This document shows, one piece after another, positions 20,951 through 31,431 of a stretch of 64,000 nt of DNA (positions are counted from its first letter, which is position 1; every line of letters begins with the position of its first letter). The stretch lies in NCBI GenBank assembly GCA_033725935.1, contig MU867111.1:186001-250000 (forward strand), read 5' to 3'. The DNA is from Cladorrhinum sp. PSN259. Lineage: Eukaryota; Ascomycota; Sordariomycetes; Sordariales; Podosporaceae. The position numbers and the translations under genes are program-made. Under the pieces are notes generated by a model that was not told the DNA's origin, made no database searches, and saw only the letters and a list, made by a program, of their open reading frames with translations.

Positions 20951-22582
20951 CTATGGGCGATTCTCCTCGCGGAAGGTACCCATCTTCCTCAGCTTTGGAC
21001 CCCAGTAGTAGAATATAGTCGGCAGCGGTGTAATGGCTAGACACAGAAACGCCAGCAGGAGCGTTCCCCACTGGTACCCTAGCCGCTTGTAGAGACCGTT
21101 GCCGATGAAGGCAAAGATGCAGCCCAGAATGCTGCGGCTCACGGTCACGGCGGCAAGCGCGCTCGCCGCGTACGTCTCGAACGAGTCAACCATGTAGGTC
21201 GTCACGCAGATATATGTCATGAGCATGCCCGTCGAGAATACGGCGGCGCCAATGAGCGGTGCAATCCAGTGCACGTCCTCGCGGGCCGTCAGCCCAAAGA
21301 TCAGCAGCCCGGCAGGGACAATGCACGCCCCTAGCTGCATGAACGGCATGCGGTACTCGGGCATGTTCTCATCACTCTCGTCTGCGTTGTGGCCCCTCCG
21401 TCTCGCCGCCCGCTCCTTTGCGCTGACATAGGTGCGGTTCAGGAAGATCGCGCTTACGAGAGCACCCGCAACGGAACCCAAACCCACTCCGAGGTAAGAC
21501 AGCCCCGTGAGAGCCTCGGGCCATCTGTACGACGGGAGACCGTACAAGGGCTGCGTCGAGAAGAGCAATGGGAGTGTGACCATGTGGAGGTAGAGAATGC
21601 CATATATGCTATTTTTGGGCGGGGTGTTTCTGTTAGTGCTTTTGCTGCATGGGGGAGTCGGGGAGTAGACTAACACTGCCATGTACAGGCTCATTGCGGC
21701 GCAGACTGGCGACGTGAAGAGCATCTTCACGGCTCGGGTCATGGTCCGCAGAACCACCCGGTAGCTCGAGTGCGGCGCGCTGCCCATCTTCTCAGACTCG
21801 CTGCAGTAGCGCACGTCACCCGTTGCCTTTCGGAGACCGGCCGCTTTCTGCCGCAGGAGGAAGGGTGCGTACGTCTCGTGCAGGAAGAATATTGAAGCCA
21901 GGCTGGTCAGTCCGGCGGCGATAGCCATGATCCAGGCCAGCCATCTCCAGCTGCCCGTCCCGCGGAGGATGAAGCCGCCGAGGACGCCGCCCAGGGCGGA
22001 CCCGCCGGTCGGGCCAAAGCTGTAGAACGCCTGAGCGCGTCCTCGTGTCTCGGGGCTAAACATGTCCCCGACGGTGCCGCCGCCGATGCTGGGCCCCGCG
22101 GACCCGGCCATGCCGGCGAGCAGGCGGAAGACTGCCAGGGCGGCCATGTTTGGCGACAAGGCACAGCACACGTTGAAAATGGTGAATGCGGCGAAGCACG
22201 CGAGGTACACGGCCCGTCTGCCGTACAGCTCTGACAGCGGCGCCAGGTAGAGTGGCCCGAGGCCGAAGCCGAGGACGAACAGAGCCGTGGGTAACGTCGG
22301 CGTGTACGCGTCCGTCAGACCGAAATCTTCGGCGACAGCCCGGCCGGCAACGGCGAGAATAACCGAAGTCATGGGCGAGAGGGTCGCCTGAAGACTAATG
22401 AGCACCACATTCCGCCATTTCTTGGTTGGTGTCCAGTTGCGGGGATGCTGGGGATCCTGCGTAGCATCCCATGTCTGTTGCCATGTTATTGGCTTTCAAG
22501 GTTTGTGAATGCGGGAGTAACGACAACTTACTACTAGGAGGAACTCGTCCTTTGTGTCAGTCGTGGTGTTGTTGGGAGCCAT
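20951..22582 (-). CDS. MFS multidrug-type transporter (DHA1 family)
   Basis: Three exons, 22582-22532, 22474-21675 and 21608-20951, with introns of 57 and 66 bp (CACTAAC branch in the second), give 502 residues. The start opens MAPNNTTTDTKDEFLLV, joining TWDATQDPQHPRNWTPTKKW, the usual short cytosolic N-terminus before helix 1. About twelve hydrophobic segments can be counted. LSELYGRRAVY after helix 2 is the A-motif, and a long cytosolic loop lies between helices 6 and 7. Such pumps use the proton gradient to export drugs and metabolites. It is divergent from the NRPS-like gene with about 960 bp between the starts, so export of that product is a natural guess. Confidence 0.92.
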
Positions 22583-22751
22583 GCTTCAAAGTTCGAACTG
22601 ATAGTAGGCGATGCCAGGTCGAGTCAACGCTGAACAAGCCAAACAAACGGCCGAGGGAAATGCAGAGACCACCACACCGCTCACAGTGATTACACTGACC
22701 TGCAGGCGCGCCACCTCTGTCCAAGTCCCGATTCGCTAGCAGCTTTATCTC
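22583..22751. other. Promoter side of the MFS gene
   Basis: Short non-coding spacer between the MFS start and the decayed repeats. No site that I can name. Confidence 0.35.
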
Positions 22752-23035
22752 GTTATTCATATATTTAAATCCCGGTACGCTCTAATTTCCGATATTGGAC
22801 GGGAATAGAGACCGACACACAGCGCCGTCGTCATTAACCTTCGTAAATACGAGTAGGCTTTATTTTACGCAGCGTTATTAGCCCAAGATGATTTTAGGTA
22901 CGTACATTCTATCCAAGACAGCCAAACGCCATTATAGTATATCTGTAAAAGAGGAGCTCGTAATGCTATTATGTGAGAGCCTAGTTAAACCGATAACTCG
23001 TCGGGATTTCGTCAGATCTTCCAACTCTAGTAGCA
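22752..23035. repeat. Decayed repeat, copy A
   Basis: Homologous to 23131-23505. Shared blocks include TATTCATA, CGATATTGGACGG, GTCGTCATTAACCTTC, TAAATACG, TTTTAG with ACGTACATTCTAT, and TCAGATCTTCCAACTCT. The two copies differ mostly by transitions, and the sequence is much more AT-rich than the flanking genes. Confidence 0.7.
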
Positions 23036-23130
23036 AACTATTAAATCAGGCTGTACTCCGGGCACGCTCCAATCACCGATATTCGATAACGTACTATCCC
23101 TGTTTAAGTCTTACCTCGTTATTGCCCTTA

Positions 23131-23505
23131 TGACGGTATTCATACATCTTGCGTCGGGCACGCTTCAGTCGCCGATATTTGACGGAATTCTAAAACCCTT
23201 GTATTCCGATTTGATATCTTGCTTCGCATAGAATATTTATATTTACCGCTTACCTCCGCCGCCGTAAAGGCCGCCCCGCAGAGCAGTCGTCATTAACCTT
23301 CTTAAATACGGGCACGCTCTATGTATTGCAAGCGGCGTTAATTAGTTACCCAAGGTGGTTTTAGCAGCGTACGTTCTATATAAGGCAGTTAAACGTTATT
23401 GAGATATGTCTGTGAGAGAGGGGAGCGTAATACTGCTATGTAAGACTCAATTTCAACACATAGTTTGAAAAGACTTTGTCGAATCTTCTAATTCTGATAG
23501 CCAAA
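23131..23505. repeat. Decayed repeat, copy B
   Basis: Same order of blocks as copy A, with about 90 bp inserted after CGATATTTGACGGAATTC. The motif GGGCACGCTCCAATCACCGATATT-like occurs a third time at 23059-23086. The copy reaches to within 40 bp of the NRPS-like start codon. Confidence 0.7.
23377..23384 (+). promoter_or_regulatory. TATA-like box inside repeat copy B
   Basis: TATATAAG stands about 160 bp before the NRPS-like start. The homologous place in copy A reads TATCCAAG, so the box is specific to the promoter-proximal copy. Confidence 0.4.
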
Positions 23506-23542
23506 ACTATCAAACCCTCACTCATAACACTGATCTGTCACC

Positions 23543-26398
23543 ATGGCTCCGCCAGTAAAGAACATCCTCGACGTCTTAGTCCGCGCTGCCCAGACCAGCC
23601 CGGATAAGGGGCTCTCCATCTATCCCCACATGCAGGGGCAGACCAAATCAGCGCCATGCCGGATCACATACGCCCATCTCCTCCAAGAGGCTGTCGCTTT
23701 GTCACGAGTCGTGGGGAGAATCCCCGGCGCGACAGCAGGGACCATCATCCTCCTGCATCTCGACACCCACATGCATAATGCGCTCTGGCTCTGGGCCACC
23801 ATCGCGGCAGGTCTCGTGCCCGCCATCTCAACACCCTTCACCAACGATCTGGAGCAGCGCCGAAACCACCTTGCCCATCTCAAGGGCATGCTGCAAGACC
23901 CCATCGTAATTACCCGAAAGGGGCTGGTGCCCGAGTTTGCCGTCGCCCAAGGTTCCATGCGAATATTTACCATCGAGGACCTTGAGGAAAACAGAGATGC
24001 GCCCGCCGGGGGGGACGTCCGGGCCAATGTCGACTGCCCAGCCGCCTTCGCCAAGAAGCACGACGACCTCTTCGCGCTGATGCTGACCTCGGGCAGCACC
24101 GGCCACGCAAAGGCCGTGTGCCTCCGTCACGGCCAGGTCATCACAGCTCTGCTCGGCAAGGCCAGGTACCACCGGACCACGCACCACGACGTGTTCCTCA
24201 ACTGGATCGGCATGGACCACGTCGCCAACCTCACCGAGATCCACCTGCACGCCATGATCCTGGGCGCCGACCAGGTCCACGTCCACGCCGTCGACCTCCT
24301 CGCCCAGCCCATGACGTTCCTACGCCTGATCGGCAGACACCGCGCCAGCTACACGTTCGCGCCCAACTTCTTCCTGGCCAGCGTCAAGAAGGCGCTGCAG
24401 GCGTTTATACCTTCCGAGGCCGAGCCGCTGCCCAATCTGTCGTCCCTGCGGGCGCTGATCTCGGGCGGTGAGGCCAACTCGACGGCGCTGGCGGTCGCAT
24501 TCTCCGAGCTGCTCGCCAAGCTGGGCGCGCCGCGGCACTTCCTGCGGCCTGGCTTCGGCATGACCGAGACGTGCGCGGGAAGCATCTACGGCACCAAGTG
24601 CCCGGAGTTTGACACGGCCCACGGGCGCGAGTTCACCTCGCTGGGCCGGTGCATCCCCTGCATGGCCATGCGCGTGAGGCGCCCGGGCGAGTGGAACGCC
24701 CTCCCGCCGAACGAGGTGGGCGTCTTGGAGGTCAAGGGCGGGAACGTCTTCGGCGGCTACTTCAACAACCTCGAGGCCACGGCATCGGCCTTCACCCCGG
24801 ACGGCTGGTTCGTCACGGGCGATCTCGCCTTTATCGACGACGGCGGCAGCCTGCACCTGGTTGGGCGGGAGAAGGAGACCATCATCATCAATGGCGTCAA
24901 GTACTTTCCGCACGAGATTGAGGGCGCCATCGAGGACGCGGCGATCGCGGGCGTCACGCCCTCCTTCACGGCCGTGTTTCCCCATCGGCCCAAGGACGCC
25001 GACTCGGAGACGCTCTGCGTTGTTTATCTGCCCGGCTACGAGCTAGACGACGCCGGCGCCCGCCTGCACGCCCGCAACGCTATCCGCGATGTCGTCATGC
25101 GGCACTGCATGTCGCGGCCGTACCGGATCATCCCGCTCGAGCGTGCACTCCTGCCCAAAACGGCGCTCGGTAAGCTGTCGCGGAGCAAGCTGGGCAAAGC
25201 CTTTGAGAGCGGTGTCTACGACGAGGCGATCCGGCTGGACGAGGACCTGCTCAGGCGCACGCAGGGACCGGCGCCCGTGCCGCCGTCGACGCCCGACGAG
25301 CTGGCGCTGCGGGACATCTACGCCGAGGTGTTCGGCGTAGCGCCGGCAGAGATTGGCATTCACACCAACGTCTACAACCTTGGCTGCAGCTCGGTCGAGA
25401 TCTTCCGGCTCAAGTGGGCGATCCAGAGCCGGGGCTCGTTCCCGGACGCCATCCCCGTCACCACCATGCTGCGTAACCCCACAATCGCGTCGCTGCTGGC
25501 CGCGCTCCAGCCTAAGCCGAGCACGGCGCCCGGCGATTACAACCCTGTAGTGGTGCTGCGCGACGGCGGGAGCAAGCCGCCGCTCTGGCTGGTGCACCCG
25601 GGTGTTGGCGAGGTGCTCGTGTTCCTCAACCTGGCGCGGCAAATTACGGACCGGCCCGTGTACGCTCTGCGGGCGCGCGGGTTCGACGGCGAGCCCTTCT
25701 TTGCGAGCATCGACGAGATGGCCGCTACGTACCTGGCCGCCATCAAGCGCACGCAGCCGCGCGGTCCGTACGCGCTCGCCGGCTACTCGTACGGCGGCAC
25801 CGTGGCGTTCGAAATGGCCAAGGCGCTGCAGCGTGACAGCGGGGACGAGGTTCCCTTCCTCGCTGTCTTTGACCAGCCGCCGCATATCAAGCACCGCACG
25901 CGGCAGGGCGGGTGGGCGGGTGTGCTGCTGACGCTGACGCGCTTCTTTGACCTGCTGCCGGACGCGGCGACGGAGGCCGAGTTCGTCGCCGCCGTCGACA
26001 TCGCGCTGGAAGGCGGCCTGGATGGCGACGAGCCGCGCGAGGACCTCGTCAACCTGCTGCTCGCCTTCATCTCGGCGGACCGGCTCGACGAGTTTGGGCT
26101 CGACAGACAGCGGCTGGCGAGGTGGACGAGCCTCGCGCTCAACTCGCACGTCATTGCGCGCGACTACGAGCCGACGGGGCGCACCCCGCTGCTCGAGGTC
26201 TTTTACGGCGAGCCCATCGCCGCCGTGGCCAAGTCCAAGAAGGAGTGGCTCGAGACCAAGCTGTCACGCTGGGCCGAAGTTGTCGACGACGTCCAGTTCC
26301 ACGAGGTCCGCGGCCACCACTACACCCTCCTGGCGCCCGAGAATGTGGGTTCGTTTGCGCAGACCCTGATGGCACGGTTAAAGGCCCGGGGTCTTTGA
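23543..26398 (+). CDS. NRPS-like enzyme, A-T-TE (aryl 2-oxo acid synthetase type)
   Basis: Intronless, 951 residues, GC-rich. The adenylation domain (about 1-590) has the core LTSGSTGHAKAV, GFGMTETCAGSIYG, WFVTGDLAF and the lysine-bearing end LPKTALGKLSRSK. The thiolation domain (about 600-680) has LGCSSVEIF with the Ser for phosphopantetheine. The thioesterase (about 690-951) has the nucleophile in GYSYGG, an Asp in FDQPP and the His in RGHHYTLL. No condensation domain is present. This architecture, and DHVANLTEIHLHAM in the A domain, match fungal enzymes that activate phenylpyruvate, 4-hydroxyphenylpyruvate or indolepyruvate and dimerise them to terphenylquinones, furanones or butyrolactones. 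The substrate cannot be read with certainty. ATG at 23543 is preceded by CACC, a good start context. Confidence 0.93.
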   Translation: MAPPVKNILDVLVRAAQTSPDKGLSIYPHMQGQTKSAPCRITYAHLLQEAVALSRVVGRIPGATAGTIILLHLDTHMHNALWLWATIAAGLVPAISTPFTNDLEQRRNHLAHLKGMLQDPIVITRKGLVPEFAVAQGSMRIFTIEDLEENRDAPAGGDVRANVDCPAAFAKKHDDLFALMLTSGSTGHAKAVCLRHGQVITALLGKARYHRTTHHDVFLNWIGMDHVANLTEIHLHAMILGADQVHVHAVDLLAQPMTFLRLIGRHRASYTFAPNFFLASVKKALQAFIPSEAEPLPNLSSLRALISGGEANSTALAVAFSELLAKLGAPRHFLRPGFGMTETCAGSIYGTKCPEFDTAHGREFTSLGRCIPCMAMRVRRPGEWNALPPNEVGVLEVKGGNVFGGYFNNLEATASAFTPDGWFVTGDLAFIDDGGSLHLVGREKETIIINGVKYFPHEIEGAIEDAAIAGVTPSFTAVFPHRPKDADSETLCVVYLPGYELDDAGARLHARNAIRDVVMRHCMSRPYRIIPLERALLPKTALGKLSRSKLGKAFESGVYDEAIRLDEDLLRRTQGPAPVPPSTPDELALRDIYAEVFGVAPAEIGIHTNVYNLGCSSVEIFRLKWAIQSRGSFPDAIPVTTMLRNPTIASLLAALQPKPSTAPGDYNPVVVLRDGGSKPPLWLVHPGVGEVLVFLNLARQITDRPVYALRARGFDGEPFFASIDEMAATYLAAIKRTQPRGPYALAGYSYGGTVAFEMAKALQRDSGDEVPFLAVFDQPPHIKHRTRQGGWAGVLLTLTRFFDLLPDAATEAEFVAAVDIALEGGLDGDEPREDLVNLLLAFISADRLDEFGLDRQRLARWTSLALNSHVIARDYEPTGRTPLLEVFYGEPIAAVAKSKKEWLETKLSRWAEVVDDVQFHEVRGHHYTLLAPENVGSFAQTLMARLKARGL

Positions 26399-26906
26399 GG
26401 TGGGGAGTTGGTCTAATGCGGTTCGGGCAAAGATACTTGTCAATTTATGGATGAACGGTTGTGTGGTAATTCTTATTCTTGGCCTTGTTTATTAGCGCGT
26501 GTGACTAGCGTTCCTGTTCTTCTTGGGTATTAGAATTAGTCGGTTTTAGATGTTTAACGAATGCGAAATGATACTTTAGACTTAATCAGTTCTCCCTGAC
26601 CTCAGCAAAAAAAACTTGGAAATTGATCGCATGTTGATGCCGGTGTTGTAGAAATCTCTGGGCTCTGGACTGGGCTGGCATATCATAGAAACCAGAAGAA
26701 GCAGCAAGGTAGTCAATAATTTCCATGTATTGATGCCATGAGGTTGAAACAGTTCCTATGACAACAAAGAGGATATCAATTTCCATCTCCCAAATCCGCC
26801 CTCCAGAGACAATTCGGCCATTTTTGACTGCCGTTAAGCTTAATATAGCCTTTAGTCGAGACACAGTGCACGGCAGTAAATATGCCTGGCACTAATTGTC
26901 CGCCTT
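26399..26906. other. Spacer with an orphan open frame
   Basis: 3' flank of the NRPS-like gene and of the laccase gene. A minus frame at 26586-26864 is listed separately. Confidence 0.4.
26586..26864 (-). CDS. Orphan open frame, possible gene remnant
   Basis: A minus frame of 92 codons between two cluster genes. The translation has a non-random look (segments such as WHQYMEIIDYLAASSGFYD and RFLQHRHQHAINFQ), but I cannot assign a family. It has no introns, partner exons or signal peptide. It may be a remnant of a further cluster gene or chance. Confidence 0.25.
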   Translation of the reverse strand: MSRLKAILSLTAVKNGRIVSGGRIWEMEIDILFVVIGTVSTSWHQYMEIIDYLAASSGFYDMPAQSRAQRFLQHRHQHAINFQVFFAEVREN

Positions 26907-29105
26907 TCAAACACGAGCCAGCGGCCCCTTGTAAGCTTTCCAGTCACGGCAAGTTCGATCGAGCGAATTAGGTATCTTCATCTTTGCAATGTCGTCGGGG
27001 CGTTCCTGGATGACACAAACAGGTTAGTCTCTGTCTTGACTCCGAGTTCCTCGCTAGAAAGGCCGACTCACCAGGATATTGACGTAGAGGCCAGCGCTGA
27101 CATGCCACGCGAGATGGCAGTGGAGCGGCCACACGCCCGGGTTATCGGTAACAAAGTCGATGACTACGTAGCCCGGGCCGATGCTGCGGTCACCCGGCCG
27201 CAGGATGTGCGTGTCGCGCCGCATCGGGTTCTTCAGTTTGGCTACGCCGTCCCACTTACCGACGCCCTCGGCCACGACCCAAAAGTCGTGCCCGTGCAGG
27301 TGCATCGGGTGCTGGCTGCGGTTCGTCATGCTGTAGTTGTTTATTATGATGCGTACCGAGCTGTTGCTGCCCACGTTGTACGTCATCTGCGCCGGGTCGG
27401 CAGCATATGCTGCGATGCCCCCATTCTCGAGCAGGAGGACGGGATTCCTGGGAGCAGGGGAAACTGGTAAGCAGATAAATTCCTGGAAGCAAAGGACAGG
27501 ATACTCACGAAAAGTCGGCGTGGAAGGTCTTGTTGTTGACCCACCACAGCAGATTCCCCGTCTCGTTTGCTGCGAACGTGATATTCAGAGTAATGGTCGT
27601 GGCCGGCTGGGCTGGCGGATCCATAGGGTACAGCGGCGTTGTCATACTGAGTGGCACCTAAGATGACGGTCAACCTCAACCCAAGTCGCGGGACAAAATC
27701 CCAGGTGTAGCGTTACCAACATTTCCGCAGTTTGTGTCGTCGTAACCTGTCGCGGTGGACTTGGGCAGGACCTTCGTATCCGCCTTCTCATAGAAGATGG
27801 TCGCCTTGGCGTAGCCCTGCGAGCTGACTGCGCAGAGCGGGCTGACGTCGGACCGCATCCAGACGGCATCGGCCGGGTGGCCCGTGGCCTTGACTAAGAC
27901 GTCAGTGCGCTGGCCGATGCCGACCGTTACGACGTCTGTCTCATACGGGACGACGGGAATAAAGTCGTGGGTGATGACCTTCATCTTCATGCCGTCGATG
28001 GTGAACCGCTGCATGCCCTGGCTCCCGATGTTCAAGAGACGGAGACGGTACGTCTTTCCGCTCGTGAACCTGAAGACGGAGTACTCTGAATTGCTTGAGC
28101 AGGTCCGGCTGAAGGCGGTGATGTTCGGATTCGAGCAGTCAAAAGGCATCCGCCCGTTGATCAGGTTGTTGTCGGAATACGGCTGCGTCTTTGGTGCGGG
28201 CAGCCCGTCGACGCCCTTCTCGACGTCTTGGTAGGACGCATGGTACCAGTCGGTCTAGTCGAGTCTGGTTAGTTTGTCACCCGAGGGTGCTCAGTGTAAA
28301 GTATCCCGTGCACGGGATAGCACATACCAGAAACACGGGCCCGAGGTCCTCATCATAGTGGGCATCTGCGCTGTCTGGGTGTTGCGGCCTACATCCGGGT
28401 CGTCAGCATTCCAGCTCGTGACCTGCCGTGCTCGGGTCCGCCTTACCCGTTGATGACGATTGCGCCAAATGCGCCGGCAGAATACTGAGACTTGACATGA
28501 GAGTGCCAGAAGCTGGAGCCGAACTGATCGGCCTGAAACCTGTACGTGAACGACTTGCCCGGGGCGATGGGGCATTGCGTGGCCGACGGCACGCCGTCCA
28601 TCCAGGGGCTCCCGAGCTGGCGGATCCCGTGCCAGTGGATGGCGGCGCCCTCTGGATCCCCTTGAATCTTGTTCACCAGAGTGACTTCGATCCAGTCGCC
28701 CCAGTTGGCGTGGATGGTCGGCCCCGGGAATTGGCCATTTACCAGAAGCATCGGCCGGGTGACGCCGTCTGGGGCTAGGTTGGTTCGCTCGATGGTGAAG
28801 GTGTAACGCCGTGTCACTCCGGTCTCGGGGATATCGTGAGGGTTGGCGTGATCTGCGGTCAGGTTTCCCCACGGACAATCCCGCCCGCCGTTACCGTGAC
28901 CCTTCTGCATGCGTCAACCACTGACACTGTAGGTTACATCCATCGTCTATAGCCACGAGCCATAGATAGAAACACTTACGGGCTTAGTGATACATGTGGG
29001 GTACTTTGGTGCGCCGAACGTGCCCAGATCAGAGAGACTGGCGGCCACGTGGGTTATGCTGATTAGCGCTAGGGCTATAATCTGGACGAATCTCTGTTGA
29101 GACAT
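26907..29105 (-). CDS. Secreted multicopper oxidase (laccase)
   Basis: Seven exons: 29105-28980, 28904-28447, 28388-28328, 28254-27721, 27657-27509, 27447-27072, 27005-26907. Introns are 58-75 bp; all join in frame to 600 residues. The donor at 27720 (GTTGGT) is weak but needed for frame. Signal peptide MSQQRFVQIIALALISITHVAAS. The four copper-binding blocks are present: HWHG, FWHSH, HPMHLHGH and HCHLAWHVSAG. The last contains the cysteine ligand of the type 1 copper, and a Leu stands at the axial position (SAGL). Laccases oxidise phenols with oxygen. Its place beside the NRPS-like gene suggests oxidation or polymerisation of an aromatic product. Coordinates 29106-29830 are the divergent spacer to the pseudogene. 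Confidence 0.92.
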
Positions 29106-29835
29106 TCTGGCGCTGGAACAGTTGGAACCACTCGCCGGACTCGTCGAAACTAAGCTCGAATGAAAAACGAGAGACGATCGCTGCCAGGGACAGCAAACAT
29201 GTCGTCTCGGCGCATCATGACCATAACCCTATTTATTTACAATTCTTTCCTTGGATTCCCGCTAAGACGGTTCTAGGAGGGCACCCTTGCGCCCAGTCAC
29301 CATTTTCTCTTCAGACTCACCGTCTGGTGTGGCTCAGTCAAGCCCTCTCCGTCAGCCCGTGTGCTTGAGTCGGATCAAAGCTGAGAATATCGGTCTCCGG
29401 CTTGTCCCACCGCGTGTGGTGTTTGGCAAACTGGCGTGTTGTAGGCGACTTTTGACCAATCCGAGCCTATTCCGGTGCGATGGAACCTGCCGAGGTTGCA
29501 GTTGTCCGAAAATACATCCCACAGCAATATGTGGTCCACAGGTCCCCGAAAGTAGGTTATATTGTTCAAATTTACACTACCATTTCCGAGCCTAAGCCCT
29601 TTCCAGTTTGTGGGCTTTTATTGCCAAGGCTCGCAGCGTTAAGTGGTGAGTACTGCGCAGTAGTCTAATGGAAGCCGTGGCCCCTGCTCAGGCTGAGTTG
29701 GGCTTGGCATTTAGCGACTGAGACCCTCTAATTCCCACTGACTGAAGTCATACATACAGCGCGCGACCACCCATCTTCCCTCTGCGGCCGACTTGGTGAC
29801 TTGGAGCGACACCACACTGCGTCTGCAAATCCACC
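29106..29835. other. Divergent spacer, no gene seen
   Basis: Upstream region shared by the laccase gene and the dienelactone-hydrolase pseudogene. Short frames only. Confidence 0.4.
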
Positions 29836-30785
29836 ATGACTTGGCTTCCGCCGGCTCGCTGCTGCACCCCGGCCTGGGCAGCCTCCACGAGGGCGAAGCC
29901 AAGGGCGAGATTCGGGACATTGGCAAGAATAAGCAGCCACCAAAGCCCTTGCGCTTCCCGGCATCGCAATGCGCACCTGGGCTCCAGTAGTGCCGACAGC
30001 CGTTGTCTGCTCGTTTGAAAGAGACACGTGCTGATAATAAGCTCGTCGCCGCAGCCTCGACTTACATCGCACTCATACCCCCCGGACAAGTCGACCGAAA
30101 ACGCCATCCTGATTCTGAGCGATGTCATTGGCCACAGGTTCATCAACGCCCAGCTGCTCGCTGACCAGTTCGTTTCTCATGGCTACCTGGTCATAATGCC
30201 GGACCTGTTCGAGGGCGACACAGTCCCGCTGAACAGGCCTGAGGGCTTCCGGATCATGGAGTGGCTAAAGAACCATCTCCCCCAGCACGTAGAGCCCATC
30301 GACGAGGTCATCCGCGAGATGCGCCAGAATCTCCGAGTCAAGCGCATTGGCGGCGTCGGCTACCGTTTTGGCGGCCGGTACGTCTGCCGCTACCTCAAGC
30401 CCGGCACCGGCAAGATTGACGTCGGCTACACGGCGCACTCCACCATGGTCGGCCCGGACGAGCTCGCCGGCGTGGCGGGCCCGCTGAGCATTGCTGCAGC
30501 TGGTGAGTGAATTCAGAGTCATTGCCGACAGCCTTGGCGGCCAACAAAGTGCTGACGTGGCGCTGCTCTCAACTAGTCAAAGACTTTGTATTTACGAACG
30601 AGAAGCGCCACGAGTCGGAGGAGATCCTGGCCAAGCTGGACGTTCCCTACCAGATCAATCTGTTCTCCGACGTTGAGCACGGCTTTGCCGTCCGCTGCGA
30701 TCTCAACCAGTGCCGGCAAAACATTGCCAAGGAGGCTGCCTTCAACCAGGCGGTTCAGTGGTTTGACGCGTACCTAAAGGAGTAG
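29836..30785 (+). pseudogene. Dienelactone hydrolase family pseudogene
   Basis: Most of an alpha/beta hydrolase of the dienelactone hydrolase family can be read. The stretch from DKSTENAILILSDVIGH to GYTAHSTMV is intact, and an ordinary intron (30503-30576) leads to VKDFVFTNEKRHESEE and VEHGFAVR with the catalytic His. Damage is visible at the 5' end. The start-side codons reading ARCCT and the following LHEGEAKGEIRDIGK lie in different frames. The expected donor after GK reads GAATAAG, not GT. A second frame change separates YIA from YPPDKS. The nucleophile motif GYCFGG reads GYRFGG (codon CGT at 30364-30366 for TGT). I infer a non-functional gene. Confidence 0.75.
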
Positions 30786-31431
30786 TCGAGCGGATTCTTG
30801 TTGATACATTGGAGGCCGGTTGTCAATCCATAAGAGCTCTTTCGGATCCAGAGGAATGCAAAATGGGTTTGACAGGCACAAAGATAAGTCAAATGGGCAT
30901 GAAAATAGGCACGAACAGGAGCTAAGCAGGCGTATATTTTCTATTGGCATTCCGGATATTATTTCTGGTAAACACAATGCAGTAGATCTTGGAAACGTGT
31001 CGATAGTGCTGCCCAAGCATTTTTTAAGAACCGCCTAGTCTCCTAGTGTGTAGGGGCTTGATGGTGTCGTGGAAATACCGCCTTGCTCCATGTTGTTGGT
31101 ATGTAAATTTGGATTGCAGGTCCAGTTCAACGCAAAAGTATTGATTGCCGAATTCATGGTCACAAAATAGTTTGAGAGCAGCTTTTACTAAAAAGTTGTA
31201 CTTAATTTAGCTTGTTGATGTTGTTTTAGCTTCCTGGTGGTGTGCCCCCCCGCCCCGATCTTAAACAGCTGTGCTCCGTCAACCAATTGAACCGGCTTAC
31301 AGATTACCCCCAGCTTGCACATGCCTTTCGAAAAATTGATCCAGCTTTTCAAATGATGTAAAATGACTGCGTCCCTGTCAAAACTCATTCCTTAAACAAC
31401 TTTGTGACCCCGAACCTCGTCAAATTCGACC
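30786..31431. other. Intergenic with dispersed repeat
   Basis: Contains the repeat at 30953-31069. The + frame 30820-31038 overlaps the repeat and has no known domain. The rest is 3' flank of the DUF2235 gene. Confidence 0.4.
30953..31069 (+). repeat. Dispersed repeat, copy 2
   Basis: Aligns with the reverse complement of 17556-17672 over about 117 bp at roughly three quarters identity by eye. Confidence 0.7.

Noticed and set aside
25043..26149. 368-codon minus frame opposite the NRPS-like gene
   Set aside because: It is a shadow of high GC at third positions; Arg/Gly/Val-rich with no domain.
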